Made by a program: the position numbers and the translations under genes
NCBI GenBank assembly: GCA_018623305.1
Contig: JAAZVR010000062.1
Span: forward strand, 1 to 6,642
DNA length: 6,642 bases
Direction of reading: 5' to 3'
Source of the DNA: Thiotrichales bacterium
GTDB lineage: Bacteria > Pseudomonadota > Gammaproteobacteria > JAAZVR01
Notes under the pieces: generated by a model
Told to the model about the DNA's origin: nothing
What the model saw: only the letters and a program-made list of their open reading frames with translations
Databases searched by the model: none
Shown: positions 1 through 5,281 of the stretch, piece by piece
How the letters are laid out: each line of letters starts with the position of its first letter
Numbering within the stretch: the first letter of the stretch is position 1

Positions 1-227
1 CTTTTTGAAAGATGTCGGTAATGTTTTAGAACTTCAAATAACCCCATAATCGATAACTCTTCCATAGGAAAAGCCGATTGAAGGCCTTGTTGAATCATTT
101 TGGGGCCGCCGACACCCAACCAACGTATATTTGGGTGAGCCGTATTCAAAGCCTGCATAAGGCCTGCTCCCAGTGTGTCACCAGAAGCTTCACCCGCGAC
201 TAAAGCAATCGTGAGCGACTGAGGCAT
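1..227 (-). CDS. lpxB: Lipid-A-disaccharide synthase LpxB, N-terminal part (runs off the left edge)
   Basis: LpxB joins UDP-2,3-diacylglucosamine to lipid X, releasing UDP, to make the beta-1,6-linked tetraacyl disaccharide 1-phosphate of lipid A. It is a peripheral inner-membrane GT-B glycosyltransferase (family GT19). Only the first 75 codons plus two bases are present; E. coli LpxB is about 380 residues. Seen in the translation: a start MPQSLTIALVAGEASGD with the family's N-terminal GE(A/T)SGD motif at residues 12-17, then GAGLMQAL, WLGVGGPKM and MEELSIMG, all matching the N-terminal Rossmann-like half of known LpxB proteins. The start ATG lies two bases after the lpxA stop (TGA-TT-ATG). 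The nearest purine-rich stretch (GGA) is about 14 bases upstream, too far for a strong ribosome site, so translational coupling to lpxA is likely (inference). The frame is open to the window edge, with no sign of damage. Confidence 0.95.
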   Translation of the reverse strand, partial: MPQSLTIALVAGEASGDTLGAGLMQALNTAHPNIRWLGVGGPKMIQQGLQSAFPMEELSIMGLFEVLKHYRHLSK

Positions 228-229
228 AA

Positions 230-1006
230 TCAGCGAATAATTCCGCGCTCCGATGAACGCAAGGTTTCAATCATCGGAACCAAAACTCCTTTGACATCTT
301 CTAGTTGAACAATACGTTCAAGAGCCTCTTCTAAGCCTAACTGACTACGATAAAGCAACTTATATGCATCACGTATTAAACGAATATCCGAAGTCGTAAA
401 GTCTCGTCTTTTCAGGCCTTCAATATTGACTCCCTTAGGCTGTGATGGCGCACCAGCCGCAATCATGTAATCAGGCACATCCTGAGTACTCGCGCTGCCC
501 ATTCCCAAGAAAGTATGTGATCCAACATAGCAAAACTGGTGAACTAAAGCGAAACCGCCCAAGATAGCATAATCGCCGACTGTAACATGCCCTGCAATTG
601 AAGCATTATTTGAAAAAATCACATGATTCCCAACGATGCAATCATGCGCTATGTGAGAGTGAGCAAGAAATAAATTCTCAGAGCCGACTTTTGTCAAACT
701 TCTGTCATTCTCAGTCCCACGATGGATAGTGACATATTCTCGAATGATATTATTATCACCCATCTCTAACCAGGTATTTTCACCCGAAAACTTTTTATCT
801 TGAGGGTCTTCACCCACAGAAGCAAATTGGTAAATCTTATTACCCGATCCCATTTTAGTAGGACCGCTAATAACAACGTGTGGACCGATTTCACAATGAT
901 CACCAATTTCCACATTAGCCCCAATAACTGAGTATGGACCTATGGAAGTTCCTTCTCCAATCTGAGCAGATGAGTCAATAATCGCTGTAGGGTGAATCAA
1001 AGACAT
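230..1006 (-). CDS. lpxA: Acyl-ACP--UDP-N-acetylglucosamine O-acyltransferase LpxA
   Basis: LpxA catalyses the first step of lipid A synthesis: transfer of an (R)-3-hydroxyacyl chain from ACP to the 3-OH of UDP-GlcNAc, in the cytoplasm, as a homotrimer. At 258 residues it is full length (262 in E. coli, 258 in P. aeruginosa as I recall them). Residues 1 to about 185 are a left-handed beta-helix of hexapeptide repeats, followed by an alpha-helical C-terminal domain starting near VNIEGLKRR (193-201). The catalytic base is His121 in HIAHDC (E. coli His125). Supporting His118, His140 (AGH) and His156 (VHQF) match E. coli 122, 144 and 160. The chain-length ruler position, Gly173 in E. coli, is Met169 here, as in P. 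aeruginosa, predicting preference for 3-hydroxydecanoyl (C10) chains. The ATG is two bases after the fabZ stop, preceded by a purine-rich stretch (AAAAAGAAG) inside the fabZ end, which suggests coupled translation. Confidence 0.98.
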   Translation of the reverse strand: MSLIHPTAIIDSSAQIGEGTSIGPYSVIGANVEIGDHCEIGPHVVISGPTKMGSGNKIYQFASVGEDPQDKKFSGENTWLEMGDNNIIREYVTIHRGTENDRSLTKVGSENLFLAHSHIAHDCIVGNHVIFSNNASIAGHVTVGDYAILGGFALVHQFCYVGSHTFLGMGSASTQDVPDYMIAAGAPSQPKGVNIEGLKRRDFTTSDIRLIRDAYKLLYRSQLGLEEALERIVQLEDVKGVLVPMIETLRSSERGIIR

Positions 1007-1008
1007 GA

Positions 1009-1455
1009 TTAAACTTCTTTTTCAGCACACATTAAATCAGCGCTGGCAATCGCTTTACCGTCAACAGAGGCAACCCCTTTAAAACGCCATACTCCACGAC
1101 GAGGTTTACCGACAACCTCAACACTTAATTCAAGCTTATCGCCAGGGATAGCAGGCTGTTTGAAACGACACTTATCTACACCAACTAAGTAGTACATCAT
1201 GTTGTCTTTTGGCTTTTCCTCAAGGCTCTTAAAGGCTAGAATGCCCGTCGCTTGAGCCAGTGCCTCAATAATCATCACACCAGGCATAACAGGATGATTA
1301 GGAAAATGTCCTGTGAACTGTGGCTCATTAAATGTGATGTTCTTGTAACCCACCAAACGTTTCTGTTTTTCAAACTCGGTAACACGGTCAATCAACAAGA
1401 AAGGATAACGGTGTGGTAAGTATTGAAAGATTTCTTCAATGTCCATCATATTCAT
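1009..1455 (-). CDS. fabZ: 3-hydroxyacyl-[acyl-carrier-protein] dehydratase FabZ
   Basis: FabZ dehydrates (3R)-hydroxyacyl-ACP to trans-2-enoyl-ACP in type II fatty acid synthesis in the cytoplasm. It competes with LpxA and LpxD for hydroxyacyl-ACP, which explains its place between their genes. At 148 residues it is full length (151 in E. coli) and forms a single hot-dog domain. Seen: LPHRYPFLLIDRV (residues 13-25), then GHFPNHPVMPGVMIIEALAQ (49-68), which carries the catalytic pair His50 and Glu64. Their 14-residue spacing equals that of His54/Glu68 in E. coli. The related isomerising enzyme FabA is less likely because the N-terminal HRYPFLLID signature and the Glu (rather than Asp) at position 64 are those of FabZ. 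The start is uncertain: Met1, Met3 and Met4 are all possible (MNMMDIEE), and ribosome-site spacing favours Met3 (base 1449). Five bases separate it from lpxD. Confidence 0.97.
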   Translation of the reverse strand: MNMMDIEEIFQYLPHRYPFLLIDRVTEFEKQKRLVGYKNITFNEPQFTGHFPNHPVMPGVMIIEALAQATGILAFKSLEEKPKDNMMYYLVGVDKCRFKQPAIPGDKLELSVEVVGKPRRGVWRFKGVASVDGKAIASADLMCAEKEV

Positions 1456-1458
1456 GAG

Positions 1459-1463
1459 TCCTA
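1459..1463 (-). promoter_or_regulatory. Ribosome binding site of fabZ overlapping the lpxD stop codon
   Basis: Read on the minus strand, the lpxD stop and the following bases form TAGGA, a good Shine-Dalgarno core. AGGA is 3 bases from the first fabZ ATG (1455), 9 bases from the third codon ATG (1449) and 12 from the fourth (1446). Nine is the most usual spacing, so translation may start mainly at 1449, giving a protein two residues shorter. Overlap with the stop codon suggests that ribosomes finishing lpxD help start fabZ (inference). Confidence 0.6.
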
Positions 1464-2423
1464 ATTTTTAAGTTTTAAAAAGCGCTCTATTTTTTTCAAA
1501 GCGCGCATCCAGTAATCTAGTTTTTTAAATCGAGCTGCGTTTTTTTTCCATTCAGAGTTTGGCATTAACGGTGTACCCGAAGAGTAAACACCAGCTCGAT
1601 GAATTGAATGGGTGACCAATGATTGTGCCGTCACGTGAACGTCGTCTACGATATTTAGATGCCCAACCACACCGACTTTCCCTGCAAGGGTGCAACGTTT
1701 ACCGATCACAGTGCTTCCGGCGATACCTACTTGAGCTGCAATAGCTGTTTGCTCACCAATACAAACACCGTGCGCCACCATAACTAAGTTGTCGATTTTA
1801 ACACCATCACCAATCTTAGTGGGATGTAATGCCCCCCGATCAATGGTGGCATTAGCTCCAATCTCAACATTTTTACCAATGACGACCGTGCTCAGTTGCG
1901 GAATCTTTTCCCAACCATCAGCTGAGGGAGCATAACCGAAACCATCCGCTCCAATAACAGAGCCTGAATGAATAACTGAGCCATCTCCAACAGTCGTCCC
2001 TTCATAAAGTGTTACGTTGGGATAGATAGTGACATTGTTTCCAATTACAACATTACGCCCCAATCTAACCGATTCATCAATATTGCAATTCATTCCAACC
2101 TTAATACCGGAATCGCCTAGTTGATTAACGGAGAAAAAATCAGATAAGGTTTTAGACTCAAAAATCTGGGCTACTTTGGCGTAAGCCAAGTATGGGTCCT
2201 TCACAATAACACAAGGCATAGAACACTTTTCTGCCACACTTTCATTCACCAGCACAGCAGTAACTTTAGCGTTGCTCAGGTGTTTAACAAAGGCCTTCTT
2301 AGATACAAAGGAAATCGTTCCAGGCTTGCCATTTTCAAGACTCCCCACACCAAAGATTTCTAGCTCAGAATCCCCTCGAACCACTCCATCAACGACTTGG
2401 GCGACCTTTTCTAAGGTAATCAT
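1461..2423 (-). CDS. lpxD: UDP-3-O-(3-hydroxyacyl)glucosamine N-acyltransferase LpxD
   Basis: LpxD performs the third lipid A step, moving a second (R)-3-hydroxyacyl chain from ACP to the 2-amino group of UDP-3-O-acylglucosamine; it is a cytoplasmic homotrimer. It has 320 residues against 341 in E. coli. Domains: an N-terminal uridine-binding domain (1 to about 95), a left-handed beta-helix of hexapeptide repeats (about 105-275), then C-terminal helices. Seen: VIGADGFGYA (157-166), ATIDRGAL (192-199), catalytic His218 in VAHGV and His255 in VGHLNI (E. coli His239 and His276, the same offset of 21), and GVYSSGTPLMPN (278-289). About 19 of the missing residues fall between the uridine-binding domain and the GADGFGY motif, close to one 18-residue coil. 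The ATG follows the skp stop by eight bases (GCCTTAGT) with no Shine-Dalgarno match, so coupled translation is likely. An A8 tract lies at codons 293-295. Confidence 0.98.
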   Translation of the reverse strand: MITLEKVAQVVDGVVRGDSELEIFGVGSLENGKPGTISFVSKKAFVKHLSNAKVTAVLVNESVAEKCSMPCVIVKDPYLAYAKVAQIFESKTLSDFFSVNQLGDSGIKVGMNCNIDESVRLGRNVVIGNNVTIYPNVTLYEGTTVGDGSVIHSGSVIGADGFGYAPSADGWEKIPQLSTVVIGKNVEIGANATIDRGALHPTKIGDGVKIDNLVMVAHGVCIGEQTAIAAQVGIAGSTVIGKRCTLAGKVGVVGHLNIVDDVHVTAQSLVTHSIHRAGVYSSGTPLMPNSEWKKNAARFKKLDYWMRALKKIERFLKLKN

Positions 2424-2431
2424 ACTAAGGC

Positions 2432-2974
2432 TTATTGAGCGATCGGTGTCGCCTGATTGAACTCAGAAGGTTGTTTTTCATGCAACTCTTGCAAATACTT
2501 TAACACAGCATCTGTAAGGTCAATCTTTTCACTCGTGTAAGCAATACCCTCATAAAGGATCAAATCAAAACCTTCCTGTTTGCCTACAAAGCGAATCGAT
2601 TTATTGATTAAATCTTGAATACGAGCCAACTCTTCATTTCGACGTAAATTCAACAATTCTTGTAGGTCATTATTTTTACGTTGCAACTCTCGAGTTTCCG
2701 TCTGAATTTCTCTTTCGATTAATTTGACTTTAGTTTCTTTCATCGCCAAACGGTTTTTATCTAAATCCGCTTTTTTTTGGTCAATTGATTTTTTACTTTC
2801 AATCAATGCTCTTTGCTTTGGTTCAAACTCTTTTTCCAAAGATGCAGAAGCCGCTTGAGCTTGTGGAGCCAATTCAAGCAACGCTCCTACATTAACAACC
2901 CCTACTTTTACACCCTGTCCATATGCAAACGTTGTCGCTAAAAACAGTAAACCTGCACTCAATATTTTCTTCAT
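2432..2974 (-). CDS. skp: Periplasmic chaperone Skp/OmpH family protein
   Basis: Skp (OmpH) is a trimeric, jellyfish-shaped periplasmic chaperone that holds unfolded outer-membrane proteins on their way to the BAM complex. The 180-residue product begins with a signal peptide: MKK, hydrophobic ILSAGLLFLATTFA, and a likely signal peptidase I cut after Gly19 (A-Y-G|Q). The mature N-terminus VKVGVVNVGALLE (22-34) is the usual OmpH beta-strand. Residues about 43-125 are highly charged, rich in K, E, Q and L, and read as the coiled-coil tentacle. FDLILYEGIAYTSEKIDLTDAVLKYL (136-161) is the returning body-domain strand and helix, typical of the family. The tail (168-180) is low in recognisable sequence. 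It lies ten bases after bamA, with a clear ribosome site (AAAGG, 7-base spacer). Its position next to bamA agrees with the shared pathway. The family is weakly conserved, so the call rests on architecture and synteny together. Confidence 0.95.
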   Translation of the reverse strand: MKKILSAGLLFLATTFAYGQGVKVGVVNVGALLELAPQAQAASASLEKEFEPKQRALIESKKSIDQKKADLDKNRLAMKETKVKLIEREIQTETRELQRKNNDLQELLNLRRNEELARIQDLINKSIRFVGKQEGFDLILYEGIAYTSEKIDLTDAVLKYLQELHEKQPSEFNQATPIAQ

Positions 2975-2981
2975 TTTTTAA

Positions 2982-2986
2982 CCTTT
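2982..2986 (-). promoter_or_regulatory. Ribosome binding site of skp overlapping the bamA stop
   Basis: The minus strand reads TAAAGG then seven bases (TTAAAAA) and ATG at 2974. AAAGG is a good Shine-Dalgarno core at near-ideal spacing, and it shares bases with the bamA TAA stop. It confirms the skp start and is the best-spaced site between the genes of this cluster, which would suit a chaperone needed in higher amounts than its neighbours (inference). Confidence 0.7.
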
Positions 2987-5264
2987 AGAATGGCATACCA
3001 AGACTGAACTGGAATGCTTGTAATTCATCATCTTCACCTTCTTTCAATGGAACCGCATAACTGAATGCTAATGGTCCCACTGGGGTGATCCACATAAATG
3101 CTGCACCGGCAGACGCTCTTAACTCACTCGGCTCAATGGTATCAAGTGATTCAAACACATTTCCGGCATCCACAAAAAGACTCCATCGAGTATTTGATGA
3201 GCCACCATCTTCTTCAGAAAAAGTCAGTGGAAAATACATCGCCGCACTTGCAACCGTTTTAAACTCACCACCGACAGGGTCCGTTGTACCTGGATATTTA
3301 GGGCCTAATGTATTCCCTTGGAACCCTCGAACGCTGTTAATACCACCCGTATAAAAGCGCTCATAAAACGGAACATCTGTGTCGCCATAGCCTTTAATCA
3401 AACCATATTCACCACGTAGCTGAATAGAAGACTGCTTGAAGATTGGGTAATACCAACTGTGCTTACCTGTCACCTTGTAATATTGTAAATCTAACCCCGG
3501 TACAGCTAGCTCACCTGAAATAATATGTTGAGAGCCGTCAGTAGGGAAAAGCGCCTGATTACGATTATCGTATTTCCAAGCAGCGCTCATAGTCGCTTTA
3601 GTGGCGTCAAACCCATCAGAACCATATGTGTCTTGACATATCAGCGACGTTCCACATGTCAGGCTCGTTGAATCAAAGCCCGCACCCAAAGTGACGCGTG
3701 AATATTCACTCATTGGAATGCCGTAGGTCACTGCTGCACCCGCACTGTCGGTATTGTACTCAGTGATATCAAGCTCAGCGCCATCCGTTTGTGAGTAGTA
3801 AACGCGACCTCCCAAGCTATGACCCTGCTTAGTAAAGTATGGATCAGTCAATGATAGCGAGTAATTCTTCTCTGCATCACCATGCAAAATATTGATACCG
3901 ACCGCGTTACCTGAACCTAAGAAATTCTTTTCATTCAAGCCTAGGCTGTAACCAATCCCCCCGGTCTGAGCATAGCTGATACCGACTTGGAAACTGCCTG
4001 TAGGAGCCTCTTCGACTTGAACCTCCAAGTCAACTTGATCAAATGCCACTTGCTTAACATTCGTTTTCACCGTACTAAAATAGCCTAAACGCTGCAAACG
4101 CCCCTCAGTCAATCGAACCTTGTGAGGCATGTATAACGCTGATTCCAGCTGCCTAAACTCTCGGCGCACCACAACGTCTGAGGTTCTAAAGTTTCCTTTA
4201 ATCTCAATTCGTCGAACATAAACCTTATGATTCGGGGTAATTAAAAAATTAACATCTACCGTCTGATTATCTTTGTCCAACTCTGGCACTGGAATAACCT
4301 TGGCGAAAGCATAGCCTTGCTCACTTAGAGCATCTTGAATGGCTTTCGATGTAGCCAATAGTTTTTCACGCGAAAACTCGTCTTGAGGTTGATAAGTTTG
4401 CAACTCTTCAAGCTTTTGCTCAGACAGCAAGTCTTCGTATCCAGCAAAAGCTGTTTGATTGAAACGGTACTGCTTACCCTCCTCAATATTGACAGTCACA
4501 TAAACATCTTCTTTGTTTGGTGAGAGCGTTACTTGATGAGATAAAATTTTAAAATCAGCAAAACCACGATTCAGATAGTAAGAACGTAACGTTTCTAAGT
4601 CACCCTGAAGTTTAAATTTAGAGTACTCACTGGAATCTGACCAAAATTTCCACCAATCATCTTTGCCAAGAGAAAATTGAGCCGTTAAACGTTTATCATC
4701 AAACTCATTGTTTCCAACAATATTAATGCGCTTAAGTGCAGACTTTTCACCCTCATAAATGTGAATCTTCAAAGCCACACGTTGACGCTCTAATGTTTCA
4801 ACCACAGGTTTTATTCGAACGCCGTAATAGCCTTGGTCATGATATTGCATCAGGAGCTCACGTTGAATACGAGCAAAAATCGTTTGATCAAAAATACGAC
4901 CTTCCACCACATTGAAGTTTTTCAAGGCCGCTTTTAAATCATCATCTGAAATTAGATCATTACCTTTGACTTCAATACTTGCTATTGAAGGCCTTTCAAC
5001 CAACTTAACAACCAAGGTTTCATCTTCTCTATAAAGCGCAACATCATCAAAAAAATGAGTGTTGTAAAGTGAGCGAATGGCATCTTCAAGTGCTTCATCA
5101 TTCACTTGATCACCTAATTGGACAGGAAGATAATTTAAAACAGTTCCTTTGGGCACTTTCTTAAGGCCTTGAATGTCAATCTTATTAACTTGAAAGCTCT
5201 GAGCCCAAGCCGTGTTGATAATGAAAGCTGAGGCGACAGCCCATCGCAAAAGTGTGTGCTTCAT
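2985..5264 (-). CDS. bamA: Outer membrane protein assembly factor BamA (Omp85 family)
   Basis: BamA is the central subunit of the BAM complex and folds beta-barrel proteins into the outer membrane. It has 759 residues (810 in E. coli). Seen: a signal peptide with a likely cut after Ala21 (A-W-A|Q). Five POTRA domains follow at about 23-92, 93-174, 175-264, 265-347 and 348-422, with LETLRSYYL in POTRA3 (223-231) and VVRREFRQLE in POTRA5 (365-374). The 16-stranded barrel (about 423-759) starts at TGSFQVGISY and ends with the aromatic C-terminal signature FQFSLGMPF. The loop 6 lid motif VRGF is at 645-648, with FPTDGS at 573-578. The periplasmic part is E. coli-sized; the shortfall is in the surface loops. 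The only cysteines are 537 and 543. The start is 17 bases after rseP, with only a weak AAAGA ribosome site; the signal peptide supports this start. TamA or a two-partner secretion TpsB protein is excluded by five POTRAs and gene context. Confidence 0.98.
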   Translation of the reverse strand: MKHTLLRWAVASAFIINTAWAQSFQVNKIDIQGLKKVPKGTVLNYLPVQLGDQVNDEALEDAIRSLYNTHFFDDVALYREDETLVVKLVERPSIASIEVKGNDLISDDDLKAALKNFNVVEGRIFDQTIFARIQRELLMQYHDQGYYGVRIKPVVETLERQRVALKIHIYEGEKSALKRINIVGNNEFDDKRLTAQFSLGKDDWWKFWSDSSEYSKFKLQGDLETLRSYYLNRGFADFKILSHQVTLSPNKEDVYVTVNIEEGKQYRFNQTAFAGYEDLLSEQKLEELQTYQPQDEFSREKLLATSKAIQDALSEQGYAFAKVIPVPELDKDNQTVDVNFLITPNHKVYVRRIEIKGNFRTSDVVVRREFRQLESALYMPHKVRLTEGRLQRLGYFSTVKTNVKQVAFDQVDLEVQVEEAPTGSFQVGISYAQTGGIGYSLGLNEKNFLGSGNAVGINILHGDAEKNYSLSLTDPYFTKQGHSLGGRVYYSQTDGAELDITEYNTDSAGAAVTYGIPMSEYSRVTLGAGFDSTSLTCGTSLICQDTYGSDGFDATKATMSAAWKYDNRNQALFPTDGSQHIISGELAVPGLDLQYYKVTGKHSWYYPIFKQSSIQLRGEYGLIKGYGDTDVPFYERFYTGGINSVRGFQGNTLGPKYPGTTDPVGGEFKTVASAAMYFPLTFSEEDGGSSNTRWSLFVDAGNVFESLDTIEPSELRASAGAAFMWITPVGPLAFSYAVPLKEGEDDELQAFQFSLGMPF

Positions 5265-5281
5265 ACAGTAGGATCTTTAAT

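Noticed and set aside
926..951. GGAACTT followed about 14 bases later by TCAGTT on the minus strand in lpxA, resembling a sigma-E promoter
   Set aside because: The -10 match is poor, the spacing is short, the bases encode conserved hexapeptide-repeat residues (GTSIGPYSVIG), and the position inside lpxA makes little regulatory sense.
110..2150. Repeated short similarities between lpxA and lpxD (hexapeptide repeats such as IG-N-VIG)
   Set aside because: These are protein-level left-handed beta-helix repeats shared by the acyltransferase family, not DNA repeats, a CRISPR array or a recent duplication.
2272..2460. Plus-strand open frame of 62 codons opposite the lpxD start and skp end
   Set aside because: It is antisense to clearly coding lpxD and skp sequence, has no recognisable motif, and its residues read as a shadow of the lpxD codons.
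3085..3354. Plus-strand open frame of 89 codons inside bamA
   Set aside because: It lies entirely opposite conserved BamA barrel sequence including VRGF, with no family resemblance and no reason to expect a gene there.
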